This document shows positions 24,381 to 32,663 of a stretch of DNA of 44,237 nt, piece by piece. The position numbers were made by a program, and so were the translations under genes. Each line of letters begins with the position of its first letter. The stretch's first letter is position 1. A model generated the notes under the pieces. That model did no database searches. It saw only the letters and a list, made by a program, of their open reading frames with translations, and was not told the origin of the DNA. Source of the stretch: CAXMST01 sp963700785 (lineage in GTDB: Bacteria > Actinomycetota > Thermoleophilia > Solirubrobacterales > 70-9); NCBI GenBank assembly GCA_963700785.1, contig CAVOYZ010000002.1:1-44237 (forward strand), read 5' to 3'.

Positions 24381-25313
24381 TCACCTCGCGAGGCGCTCGG
24401 GCTGCTCCGCCTCGGCGAGGCCGGAGCCAGCGACTCAGGTCCAGGTCCAGGAGCTCGCCGAGGGCCGCGACCTCACGCTCGACCTCCGGTCGCAGGGACT
24501 CGGCGACGCGGCCCGGAAGCGGGTCGCGGGGGACACCTGTTCGGTTCAGCCGCCTCAGCAGCACGCCGGCGCGTTCGCAAGCTCTGCGAGGTGACGGAGT
24601 GCAGAAGCGCTCGCAGCCGCGGCGGGGGCCTTCGGACCAGGCGCTGCAGGTGCCTGCTCCTGGTCCGGCGGTTGGGGTTGACGACCTTGATCTCGGGGGC
24701 GAAGCCGGTGTCGACGCCGAGGAACTCACAGGTGGTGCGAAACGCTGCGAGCGGATCGTCGCGGAAATCGTCGTAGATGATCACGTGGACGCGCTCACGG
24801 CCGAAGACCTCGAGGTAGCGCTCGACCTGCTCGGCGTAACGGACCGCGTCGCGATAGGAGTGTGGCGGAAAGCCGGTCGGCGTCCCGCTCCGAATCCGCT
24901 CCTCGTCCAGGGAGAGGGCCGTCTCGAAGTCATCGACCGGCTCGATCACCTGGTGCACGAACTCGGAGTGCAACGAGGGCAGCATCTCGACCGGGTTCCG
25001 AAACATGATGATGATCTGCGCCTCCGGGCAGAACCGCTCGATCTCGCGAGCCGCCGTCGGCGAGTACAGGTACCAGACCGAGGCCTCGCCGAGGCGCCGC
25101 CTGTCCTGGACGGGGGCGAACAGCGACATGTAGTCGTCACGGCTCAGTCGCGGCCGTTCGGAGGGCGAGCCGCGGCGCCAGATCGCCGACGAGAAAGTGC
25201 GTCTCCTTGCGGGCGGCCATGCCCACGTCCGGGTGCTGGGCCAGGTAGTCGGCCATCGCCGTCGTGCCGCACTTCGGCGCACCGACGATGAAGAAGTCCG
25301 GACCCCTGGTCAT
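24381..25313 (-). CDS. Sulfotransferase B (cassette copy 1), frame broken
   Basis: About 310 aa. Start ATG 25313 gives the phosphosulfate loop DFFIVGAPKCGTTAMADYLA and then AARKETHFLVGDLAPRL. The frame then changes near 25165 into SERPRLSRDDYMSLFAPVQD, EASVWYLYSPTAAREIERF and the 3'-phosphate motif IIIMFRNPVEMLPSLHSEFV. Later parts include VHVIIYDDFRDDPLAAFRTT. A second change near 24590 leads to ERAGVLLRRLNRTGVPRDPL, and a third near 24430 gives the likely C-terminus ending at 24381. The order of motifs is that of NDST/heparan-type sulfotransferases (Asn in place of the more usual Asp in FRNP). The pieces are otherwise well preserved, so error and early decay are both possible. Confidence 0.72.
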
Positions 25314-25330
25314 CAGATGCTCCTTGCGGC

Positions 25331-26291
25331 TCAGGCCCAGATCGTCAGGTGCTCGAAGCCGCGGCCGGGTGAACTCCTTGAGGCGCTCGGCGTCTTCGCC
25401 TAGCACCGAGATGACCTCGGGATCGAGGATCTCCTCCATGTCGGGGCGTCCGATCCGACGCTTGGCCTTCCCCCAGACCTTCACTCCCTTGTCAAGCGGG
25501 GACCACAGAAACCGCGGCAGCTTCCCGGAGACGCCGCCGGGCCGGGAACGACCGCTACCGGCCCGGGGCGGAATCCGGTTCAGATCGAGGCTGGCCCCGG
25601 GGCGGACCCGCTGGGCGTAGATGCCGAGCCGGCTCTGGCGCCGCTTGCGGGACGTCACCTGCCGCAGGCTCTCGAAGGCGGGATGCTCGAATTTGGGGTC
25701 GACGCCGAGAAACTGGAAGATGCGCCCCAGCGTCTCGAGCCGGCGGTCGCGAAGATCGTTCTGCTCGACGATCATCACCCTGGATCCTTCGTGTGCTTGA
25801 GAAAGCGCTGGAGCTGCATGAAGTGCATGCTGCGGACGAGGTAGGTCGTGTACGGGTGCACGATCGTCTTGGCGATGCTTCCACGCTCGCGGTGCTTGGC
25901 GTAGTTGTGGACCCAATGGGCTCCGATCCGCTTCAGCGGGTCGCCGATCATGTAGACGAGACTTGCATCGGGAACTCACCCGGCTCATCCGCTCTGGAAT
26001 GCCGGGGTCGTGTGGGTAGGTCGTGTAGTTGGGGGACTGCTCGCCGCGCACGGGTGCCGCGGGATCGAGCTGCCGCCTGTACCAGTCGATCCCGCGAGCC
26101 CAGTTGCGTCGTTCGATGAAGTAGTTGAGCTCATTCGGCATCGCCATGGTGATCTCGGGGTGGAGGTCGAGATACTGGTTCAGGGCCGTTGTTCCGCGCT
26201 TCTGGGCGCCGATCACGACCAGGTTCGGCACCGCCGTCGCATCCTCACCCGCGCTGCCGCCGGTTCTTCCTCGCTCCGCCGTCGCTCTCAC
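25331..26291 (-). CDS. Sulfotransferase A (cassette copy 1), frame broken three times, PAPS motifs altered
   Basis: About 319 aa starting at GTG 26291. It matches the A gene at 28045-29009 along its whole length. The phosphosulfate loop reads LVVIGAQKRGTTALNQYLDL, with Arg where copy 2 and related enzymes have Cys, and the 3'-phosphate motif reads VYMIGDPLKRIGAHW with Gly where copy 2 has Arg. Frame changes lie near 25967, 25797 and 25377; read through them the protein is complete and ends FEHLTIWA at 25331. In the raw frame it runs without a stop into gene B, which produces a false fusion. The two motif changes hit the cofactor site, so this copy may be inactive (inference). Confidence 0.68.
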
Positions 26292-26301
26292 GGGCGCCAG
26301 A

Positions 26302-26720
26302 TTACCGGCTCTGAGCGGGACGCTCGTGGGCCTCGAGGAGGCGTGCGGCACAGTGCGGGTCCTCGCTAAGCAGCCTGTCGAGAGCACGCGAGTAGCGGCG
26401 CTCGAGCGCAGTCGCTCGACTCTCGACAGCCCTTCGTCGCGACGGCCCGTCCGCTCGGTCACGGCGACGTCGAGCCGGTCGGCAGGTAGCTCGTAGGGCT
26501 CCCCGTCCTCCTCACCTGAACACCGGCGTCGAGCTCTCTCACGCGTTTGATCCAGAGCCCGACTCCGGCGATCGGGTCGCCGGTCCGGCCCTGCGCCGAG
26601 AGGGCCAAGTCGCGTAGCAAGACCAGGATCTTTGCGCCCGGAGCGGCCCGAGCGAGCGAGGCCGGGGTCCAGAACTCATACATGCTGGCCAGTCGGACAT
26701 TCACCGGGACCTGGGGTCTA
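26302..26720 (-). pseudogene. Chimeric sulfotransferase remnant (D-type front, C-type back)
   Basis: The 5' piece MYEFWTPASLARAAPGAKIL followed by VLLRD matches the middle of sulfotransferase D at 30976-31839 (HDVWTPAQLARAAPDARIL, VLLRD). From there on it matches the C gene at 29021-29794: GDPIAGVGLWIKRVRELDAG, then EEDGEPYELPADRLDVAVTE and LERRYSRALDRLL in other frames, ending at a TAA (26302-26304). The join is at the 'RD' of the 3'-phosphate motif. No phosphosulfate loop remains and two frame changes are present, so the gene is dead. It precedes gene A, in the same relative place as gene C precedes A in copy 2. Confidence 0.7.
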
Positions 26721-26724
26721 AGAT
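26719..26724 (+). promoter_or_regulatory. -10 box of sulfotransferase 26736
   Basis: TAAGAT lies 11 nt before ATG 26736 on the + strand. Confidence 0.4.
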
Positions 26725-26735
26725 CGTCGCAGACG

Positions 26736-27593
26736 ATGGGCGAATTACTGCTTCCCACCTTCTTTCTGATCGGTGCGCCAAAGACCGGGACTACATCGCT
26801 GCATCATTACCTCTCGCTCCACCCGGAGATCGCGATGACCGAACCGAAGGAGCCACACGTGATGAGCCGCACCGACTACCTAGCGGGGGCGGAATCCTAC
26901 CGCGCGATGTTTCCCGACTACCGCCGCATTCGAGGTGAGTCCTCGACTCACTACTCGCTTGCTTCGACCCACCCCTACGCCGAAGTTCCCGAGCGCATAG
27001 CAGAGCTCGTTCCCCACGCCCGTTTCATCTACCTGGTCCGCGATCCGATCGATCGTGCGGTCTCGCATTTTGCGGGACGGGTCACCGCCCATAGGGAGGA
27101 GCGCTCGATCGGCGAGGCCCTAGATACGTCGGACCCCGACAACGAGTACATCGCCGGCAGTTGCTACGCGACCCAGCTCGAGGCATTCCTGAATCATTTC
27201 GACATGTCGGCGATAATGGTGATGAGCTCACGCGAGCTTCGCGACGCTCGAAGGCAGGCACTCGCCCGAATTTTTGAGCACCTCGGCGCCGATTCGCGCT
27301 ACTGGGTCGACGAATACCATCGCGAGCGCCTGGTCCGTTCGGCCGACCACGTTCGCCTCGGAGCGACCACGCATCGGTTTACGAAGAGCAGCGTGGGTGA
27401 CGCCTATCGTCACGCGGTCCCTGCGTCAATCCGAGTGCGAATCCGGCCCCGCCTTAGACGCCTCCTTGGGGCTCGTGAGGTGCGCCCCGACCTCGGAGGG
27501 CCCCTCCGCAAGCGGCTCGTGCGGCAGTTTGAGCCCGAGGCGGAGCGACTCCGCGCTCTCACCGGACAACCGTTCGACGACTGGTCGGTCTGA
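26736..27593 (+). CDS. Sulfotransferase, intact, with less GC-rich codon use
   Basis: 285-aa sulfotransferase. Phosphosulfate loop TFFLIGAPKTGTTSLHHYLS with the catalytic-type Lys-Thr pair, ESSTHYSLASTHPYAEVPER, and 3'-phosphate motif ARFIYLVRDPIDRAVSHFAG. The pattern, with KEPHVMSRTDYLAG after the loop, is that of the heparan-sulfate N-/3-O-sulfotransferase-like bacterial group. I start at ATG 26736; the ORF is open further upstream but that part is shadow of the minus-strand remnant. Codons such as TTA, ACA, ACT and CAT are noticeably more common than in neighbours, and it is the only + strand gene between the two cassette copies. This suggests a later arrival. C-terminus: ALTGQPFDDWSV. Confidence 0.88.
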   Translation: MGELLLPTFFLIGAPKTGTTSLHHYLSLHPEIAMTEPKEPHVMSRTDYLAGAESYRAMFPDYRRIRGESSTHYSLASTHPYAEVPERIAELVPHARFIYLVRDPIDRAVSHFAGRVTAHREERSIGEALDTSDPDNEYIAGSCYATQLEAFLNHFDMSAIMVMSSRELRDARRQALARIFEHLGADSRYWVDEYHRERLVRSADHVRLGATTHRFTKSSVGDAYRHAVPASIRVRIRPRLRRLLGAREVRPDLGGPLRKRLVRQFEPEAERLRALTGQPFDDWSV

Positions 27594-27681
27594 GCATCCG
27601 CCCGGGGGACCGAGCCGCGGTAATACCGGAGTGGCCTAGCTGCACTCATACGCGGCGAGGGCCCCGGCATGGATCCTGAGC

Positions 27682-28027
27682 CTATGTTGCCGGCTGTCCC
27701 GAAAGAACCCGAGAAGGGCTGAACCCCCTCACGATCAGATAGATCGCGAACGACGCCTCGAAGACGATCTCCGGCACCGTGAGGATGAATGCTGCCCCGC
27801 TGGTTTGATCCCAAGCGCCAAACAGCACTGCGGTCGGCGAGGCGAAGGCCAGCGGGCCGCCGATAACGCCGAACATCGCGAGCCGCGGTGCCGGGTCGCC
27901 GAGAAGGAGGTGGGACTCCTTCCGAGCGGCTATTCCCCCCTCCGGGTGCTGGGCGAGATAGTCGGCCATGGCCGTCGTCCCGCACTTGGGCGCGCCGATG
28001 ATGAAGAAACCCGGACCCCCTAAGCAT
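27682..28027 (-). pseudogene. Chimera: sulfotransferase B start joined to a DUF4386-like membrane tail
   Basis: The first part, GPGFFIIGAPKCGTTAMADY through AARKESHLLLGDPAPRLA, is the start of a B-type sulfotransferase (compare 25313). Near 27877 it passes in frame into MFGVIGGPLAFASPTAVLFG and IVFEASFAIYLIVRGFSPSR, which looks like the last 60 residues of a DUF4386-type multi-pass membrane protein. The 3' four-fifths of the enzyme and the front of the membrane protein are missing. One extra G in the run after ATG 28027 also breaks the start. It is the B position of cassette copy 2. Confidence 0.7.
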
Positions 28028-28044
28028 GCAGCGCCCCTCGCGGC

Positions 28045-29009
28045 TCAGGTCCGGATGGTCCAGTGCTCAAAGCTGCGGCCGGTGAGTTACTGCAGACCTC
28101 GCGCGTCGTCTCGCAGCACGGAGAGGACCTCCGGATCGAGGATCTCTCCGATGTCCGGTCGTTCGATCGGCCGCTGAAGCTTCCCCCAGGCCTTGACTCC
28201 CTTGTCCAGGGGTGACCAGAGGACGCCCGGTAGTTCGACGGCGGCACCCGGGATCGGGGTCGACCCGCAGCGACCCGCGCCGGACGCAGGTTGGGGTCGA
28301 GGCTGGCGCCGGGGCGCACCCGCTGGGCGAACATCCCCAACCGCGTCTGGCGCTTCTTACGGGCCGTTACGTGCCGCAGCCGCCGGAAATCCGGGTGATC
28401 GAACTCGGGGTCGACGCCGAGGAAGTCGAAGATGCCGCGCAGCGTCTCGAGTCGCCGGTCACGCAGGTCGTCCTGCTCCACGACCAGGACCCTGGACCGG
28501 TCGTAGTGCTTGAGAAAACGCTGCAGCTGCATGAAGTACATGCTCCGGATCAGGTAGGTCGTGTAGGCGTGCATGATCGTCTCGGCGGCGGTGCCGCGTT
28601 CGCGGTACTTGGCGTAGTTGTGGACCCAATGAGCTCCGATCCGCTTCAGGGGATCACGGATCATGTAGATCAACTTTGCATCCGGGATCACCTCGTGCAT
28701 GCGCTCAGGGACGCCTGGATCATGGGGATAGATCGTGTAGTTCGGTGACTGGTCCCCGCGGACCGGAGTCGCGGGATCGAAGTGCCTTTGGTACCAGTCG
28801 ATGCCACGAGACCAGTTACGTCGCTCGATGAAGTAATTGAGCTCGTTCGGCTTCGACATCGCGATTTCCGGGTGGAGTTCCAAGTAGTGGTTCAAGGCGG
28901 TGGTTCCGCACTTCTGCGCACCGATCACGACCAAGTTCGGCAACGCGGTGGGTACCTCGGCCGTCGTACCGGCAACGCCGGGCCGGGCTCGCTTCGTCAG
29001 AGTTCGCAC
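28045..29009 (-). CDS. Sulfotransferase A (cassette copy 2), broken near the 3' end
   Basis: About 320 aa from GTG 29009. The catalytic two-thirds are intact: LVVIGAQKCGTTALNHYLEL, NELNYFIERRNWSRGIDWYQ, and LIYMIRDPLKRIGAHW for the PAPS 3'-phosphate, followed by LQRFLKHYDRSRVLVVEQDD. The frame changes near 28245 after GASLDPNLRPARV, then continues LPGVLWSPLDKGVKAWG. In that frame a TAA at about 28087 falls where copy 1 has KEF, just before the conserved C-terminus LTGRSFEHWTIRT (stop 28045). So either the last 14 residues are lost or the region contains errors. Both PAPS motifs are better preserved than in copy 1. Confidence 0.7.
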
Positions 29010-29020
29010 GAGCGGCGAGC

Positions 29021-29794
29021 TTACCGCGAAGGGGGGGAGCGCTCGTCGGCAACGATGAGACTCGTTGCGCAGTGTACCCCCTCGCGTCGCAGCGCCTGGA
29101 GGGCGCGCGAGTAGCGGCGCTCGAGGCGGAGCCGATCGACTCTCGACACCTCCGCTGGTCCGCCGGTCCGCTCGAGCACCACTACGTCGAGCCGGTCGGT
29201 GGGGAGTTCGTAGGGCTCGCCGTCCTCCTCTCCATGAACGCCGACGTCGAGCTCGCGCACGCGCTGCAGCCAGACCCCGAGCCCTTCGACCGGGTCGCTG
29301 ACTTCGCCCTGCGCCACCAGGGCCAAGGCTGCCTCGCGCCCATCGCGAACTGCGCTGACGAAGCGGGCGTCCGGCAGCAGGCTATGGAGGATCTGTGCGT
29401 GAACAAGGTTCTGGTCGCTGTATTCGACCAACGCGCGCACCTTGCATCGCCGCGCCAGCGGCGAAGTCAGCTCGAAGAAGAGTCGCCGCGCGGCGGCTAT
29501 CGGGTCGCTCCGGTAGTCGGCGGCGAGCCGCGCGAGGGCGCCTTCGAGGAGGTCCTCGCCTGCCGATGAGCGCAGTTGCGCATCGACGCCCCACCAGCGA
29601 TCTCGGGTTCGGGATGCGAAGCCCTCGAGCCCAACCCTTCCCTCGAGCAGATCGGGCAGTCCGCCTGGCTCGGCGTGGAAGCCCACCGTGAGGGGCAGTC
29701 CGCCCGGGTCGGCCTGCTGCTCGGCAACGAGTCGGCCGGCTTCGGAGTCCGTGCCGCTGATGAACACCAGTTCCACGGTCTGACGATTGGTCAT
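29021..29794 (-). CDS. Sulfotransferase-like protein C with an unusual phosphosulfate loop
   Basis: 257 aa. The C-terminal part is a recognisable sulfotransferase: RALVEYSDQNLVHAQILHSL, then the 3'-phosphate motif PDARFVSAVRDGREAALALV. The N-terminal loop, which should read like GTGRSGTT, is LVFISGTDSEAGRLVAEQQA, so the Lys/Arg-Ser-Gly-Thr-Thr cluster is missing and the loop looks damaged or changed. GGLPDLLEGRVGLEGFASRT follows, as in family members that carry a 'PGGLPDLL' segment. ATG 29794 overlaps the glycosyltransferase stop by four bases (ATGA), which fixes the start. The frame is intact. Gene A starts 11 bp after its stop. Confidence 0.68.
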   Translation of the reverse strand: MTNRQTVELVFISGTDSEAGRLVAEQQADPGGLPLTVGFHAEPGGLPDLLEGRVGLEGFASRTRDRWWGVDAQLRSSAGEDLLEGALARLAADYRSDPIAAARRLFFELTSPLARRCKVRALVEYSDQNLVHAQILHSLLPDARFVSAVRDGREAALALVAQGEVSDPVEGLGVWLQRVRELDVGVHGEEDGEPYELPTDRLDVVVLERTGGPAEVSRVDRLRLERRYSRALQALRREGVHCATSLIVADERSPPSR

Positions 29795-30976
29795 GTCTGC
29801 GCTGATCCCGTCGTCGATGCAGTCCAGCCGCTCTGAGCCGACGCCTCGATGTGCGGAGCCATGCGAGCCACGACCGCGTCCCACGTGTACTGGGAGAGGA
29901 CCTTCCGATGCCCGGCCGACCCCATCCGCCCGGCTAGCTCCGAGTCGCCGAGAAGCCTGACGAGCGCGTCCGCCAGCGACGCTGGATCTGCCGCCGGGAC
30001 GAGCAGGCCGTCGATGCCCGGCTCGACGCTCTCCCCGATGCCGCCCCGGTCGGTGGTGATGCAGGGCAGCCCGTGGCCCATCGCCTCGAACACCGACCGG
30101 CCGAAGGGCTCGAACAGCGACGGAAGCACGAACGCCTGCGCCCGGCTGTACAGATCGGCGAGCTGCTCGCGGTCCGAGACGAACCCGTGCCAGCGGACGC
30201 CGCGCTGCCGCGCTGCCGCCGGCGCCCGGGACCTCGGCCCCACGATCCACAGCTCCGCCTTCGGCAGGCGCTCTCGCACCGATCGCCAAGCGCCGAGCAG
30301 GGTCTCCCCGCCCTTGCGCTCGAAGTCAGCGCCGACGAAGAGAGCCGCTTGGGAGTCGTAGCGCTTCTCGGCCAGCGACCGCTTCAGCGCGTTTGCTCCG
30401 AGCCCAACGCGCACAACCCTGCCCGGCTCGCATCCATAGTCCTCGAGCAGCGCGTCACGCAGGAAGTCGCTGGTGGCGAAGATGCAGCGCGCTCCGCGGC
30501 AGGTCTCCTGCTCGAGCCGCGCCCGCTCGGCCCCGTCGCGCCGCCCCAGGGGTGCCCAGGCGGGATAGAACCTCGCCGTCAGCGAGTAGATGTTGTCGGT
30601 GAAGATCGTGTAGTCGCGCCGGTCGACCGCCGGCCCGAGCGAGAACAGGGTCTGGATCAGCATGATCAGGTCGTAGCCGCCCACCCAGTCTGCGAGGCGC
30701 CGCTCGGCGTCGGCCGTCAACCGCCGAAATGCGCCTGGATTCAGCCCTGCCCGTGCCCGCCACGCGTCGCGATCGGGGTGCACGTAGCGCACCACGCTGA
30801 CCCCGCGGGCCAGCCTGCCGAGCCGTGGCTCGACGCTTCCGACGAGCTCGTATCTCCGGTCGAGGGCGCCGAGCAGGCTCGGCTTCGCGATAGCGCCGGG
30901 CTCGAGCCGCGCGCGCGGCCCCCTGCCCGCGGCGAGGATGCGTAGCCTGGGCCGACGCCCGGGAGGCGGTCGGCAC
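29791..30976 (-). CDS. GT4-type glycosyltransferase, frame broken near the start
   Basis: About 394 aa. The donor-binding half is clear: QAALFVGADFERKGGETLLG, AELWIVGPRSRAPAA, and SLFEPFGRSVFEAMGHGLPC, the EX7E motif that holds the nucleotide-sugar. The N-terminal half includes DLIMLIQTLFSLGPAVDRRD and ARCIFATSDFLRDALLEDYG. The GTG at 30976 overlaps the stop of sulfotransferase D (TAGTG), but the natural-looking N-terminus LRILAAGRGPRARLEPG lies in another frame, so a one-base shift is present around 30925-30950; in the raw frame the first start is only at 30795. The gene sits between two sulfotransferases in one run of overlapping minus-strand genes, which suggests that sugar transfer and sulfation act on the same chain. 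Confidence 0.8.
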
Positions 30977-31839
30977 TAGGCGCTTTCCAGAGCTGCCTCG
31001 ATGGGGGTTGAGGCTACCGACGGCCAGAGGTCGAGATCGATCTCGGGCACCAGTCGTCCAACCTCCACTGCGTCCTCAGCGATCTCAGCTCGCGCGCTCG
31101 ACCAGAGATCGTCGTCGCCGGTCCGGGTGGGGGCCGGGATGACCACGTCGCCTATCGATGCCGGCAGGACCTCCCGATCGAGCCCGAGGAAGTCATAGGT
31201 GCGCCGCAGCTCGCCGACCGGGTCCCGGCAGCAGCGCTCGTATTGCAGGACCAGAACCTGCGAGCGGTCGAACTGCGCGAACAGGCGCTGCAGCTGTCTC
31301 GCGTAGAGGCTGCGGCTGAGAGCATCGCCGACGATCGTTGCCTTCAGGTATCCGCCTCGGTCCCGCCGCAGCTGTCTGCCGAGCGCGCGGCACTCGTGCC
31401 GGAGGCCGGAACGGAAGCGGGCCCAGGGGTCGCGAAGGAGGACCAGGATCCTCGCGTCCGGCGCCGCCCGAGCGAGCTGAGCCGGGGTCCAGACATCATG
31501 CATGTAGCGGGGCGTCCACTCCCCGGTCATGGCACCGGGGGGCCGCGGGAAGAGCCGATGATAGGCGTGCACATCAGCCTCGCTGAGGGCGCGCTCGTTG
31601 AGTCGATCGAAGTAGTGCCTCTCCTTGCCGGGCCCGGGGGCGACCCCCGGGTGGTCACAGATCAGCCGGTACCACCACGTCGTTCCCGACCGCTGCGTGC
31701 CGACGCCGACGAAATCGGGCGGGCCAACGCTCCAGCCGCGCGGCTGCGGCGGGCCGAGGCCGAGACGCCGGCGGACCCGCCGCCGGGCGGCGCGATATCC
31801 GGCCGCTGGGTCTTTGAGATGCTTGCTCGACGGAGCCAC
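30976..31839 (-). CDS. Sulfotransferase D
   Basis: 287-aa intact sulfotransferase. Phosphosulfate loop PDFVGVGTQRSGTTWWYRLI, then PGKERHYFDRLNERALSEAD, EWTPRYMHDVWTPAQLARAA and the 3'-phosphate motif ARILVLLRDPWARFRSGLRH. The loop GTQRSGTTW and the following KERHYFDR resemble heparan-sulfate type and bacterial NodH-like sulfotransferases. The first 35 residues are basic. Stop overlaps the next glycosyltransferase (TAGTG). A piece of a D-type gene is the front half of the chimeric remnant at 26302-26720. The deacetylase gene lies 62 bp upstream, on the same strand. Confidence 0.88.
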   Translation of the reverse strand: MAPSSKHLKDPAAGYRAARRRVRRRLGLGPPQPRGWSVGPPDFVGVGTQRSGTTWWYRLICDHPGVAPGPGKERHYFDRLNERALSEADVHAYHRLFPRPPGAMTGEWTPRYMHDVWTPAQLARAAPDARILVLLRDPWARFRSGLRHECRALGRQLRRDRGGYLKATIVGDALSRSLYARQLQRLFAQFDRSQVLVLQYERCCRDPVGELRRTYDFLGLDREVLPASIGDVVIPAPTRTGDDDLWSSARAEIAEDAVEVGRLVPEIDLDLWPSVASTPIEAALESA

Positions 31840-31901
31840 GGCGTCACCCTAGGCGTGCGTTCGAAAGCGGTGGTAAAGGAACTGTGAAGCGCAGCAGCTG
31901 C

Positions 31902-32663
31902 TCAGCCGCCGGGACGTCCTGCCAGAAACCGGATCCGCCATGCGCGGGAGGCTCGCAGGCGGCGGATAGCCCGCGACGCCTTGAGCCTGAACCGGAGGTC
32001 GCCGTCGGCATGGTAGATGCCGACCCGTGGCCAGCGCAGGGCCGAGGGCGAGCGTACCCGGCCCGCGAAGGCGCCCGCAGCCTCGTACCCAGCCTCTCGT
32101 GCCGCCTCGACAACGGCCGCGTCCTGATCGCCGAACGGGTAGGCGAGCGACGTGCAGGTGGTCGACAGGCGCTCCTCGCACTCCGCCCGCGAGCCCTCGA
32201 GCTCCTCACGCAGCGCGGCCCGATCGATCTCCGGGAGCCGGGGATGGGTGCGCGTATGCGACCCGATCTCCCAGCCGTCCTCGGCCAGCCGGCCGAGCTC
32301 CTCCCACGACATCGGCACGAGCTCGTGCTCGTGCGGGCCGCCGAGCCAGTGGTCGATCCCCGGCCAGGCCATCGGCCGTTCGCTGCCTGCGAACGCGGTC
32401 GGTACGAACACGGTCCCGGGGATCCCGAGGTCGCGCAGGATCGGCCGGGCGAGCTCGAGCACCGAGCGGTAGGCATCGTCGAAGGTGACCGCGAGCGTCC
32501 GCGCCGCGCGCGGCCGAAGCACGGCGTCGCCGAAGGTTGCCCCCTCGTAGCCGCGCGCGAGGAGCCCGGCGAGTTGGCGCTCCAGCCGCTCCGGTGTCAC
32601 CGAGAGCCCCGCCGGCCAGTCCGCGCTGACAGCGTGGTAGCAGAGCACGAGCACGTCGCTCAT
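31902..32663 (-). CDS. Polysaccharide deacetylase (NodB homology, CE4)
   Basis: 253-aa CE4 esterase, a metal-dependent enzyme that removes N- or O-acetyl groups from glycans. Motif 1 is TLAVTFDDAYRSVLE (catalytic base and metal aspartates), motif 2 is DGWEIGSHTRTHPRLPEI (two metal histidines), and motif 3-like TCTSLAYPFGDQDAAVVEAA follows. The N-terminus VLVLCYHAVSADWPAGLSVT is the usual CE4 opening strand. There is no signal peptide, so it may act in the cytoplasm or on lipid-linked chains. The ATG at 32663 overlaps the C5-epimerase stop (ATGA); the two are almost certainly co-translated. In heparan-type synthesis N-deacetylation precedes N-sulfation, which makes this pairing notable. Acetyl-xylan or peptidoglycan targets are alternatives. 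Confidence 0.87.
   Translation of the reverse strand: MSDVLVLCYHAVSADWPAGLSVTPERLERQLAGLLARGYEGATFGDAVLRPRAARTLAVTFDDAYRSVLELARPILRDLGIPGTVFVPTAFAGSERPMAWPGIDHWLGGPHEHELVPMSWEELGRLAEDGWEIGSHTRTHPRLPEIDRAALREELEGSRAECEERLSTTCTSLAYPFGDQDAAVVEAAREAGYEAAGAFAGRVRSPSALRWPRVGIYHADGDLRFRLKASRAIRRLRASRAWRIRFLAGRPGG

Noticed and set aside
25137..26462. Apparent fusion of two sulfotransferases in one minus-strand ORF
   Set aside because: The frame joins parts of three genes (remnant C', A and B) only because of frameshifts. The natural stop of A (25331) and start of B (25313) are visible in the matching frames and in the paralogous copy.
24381..31839. Transposon or integron as the cause of the duplicated sulfotransferases
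   Set aside because: No transposase, integrase, terminal inverted repeat or target duplication could be seen; homologous recombination between paralogues explains the chimeras.
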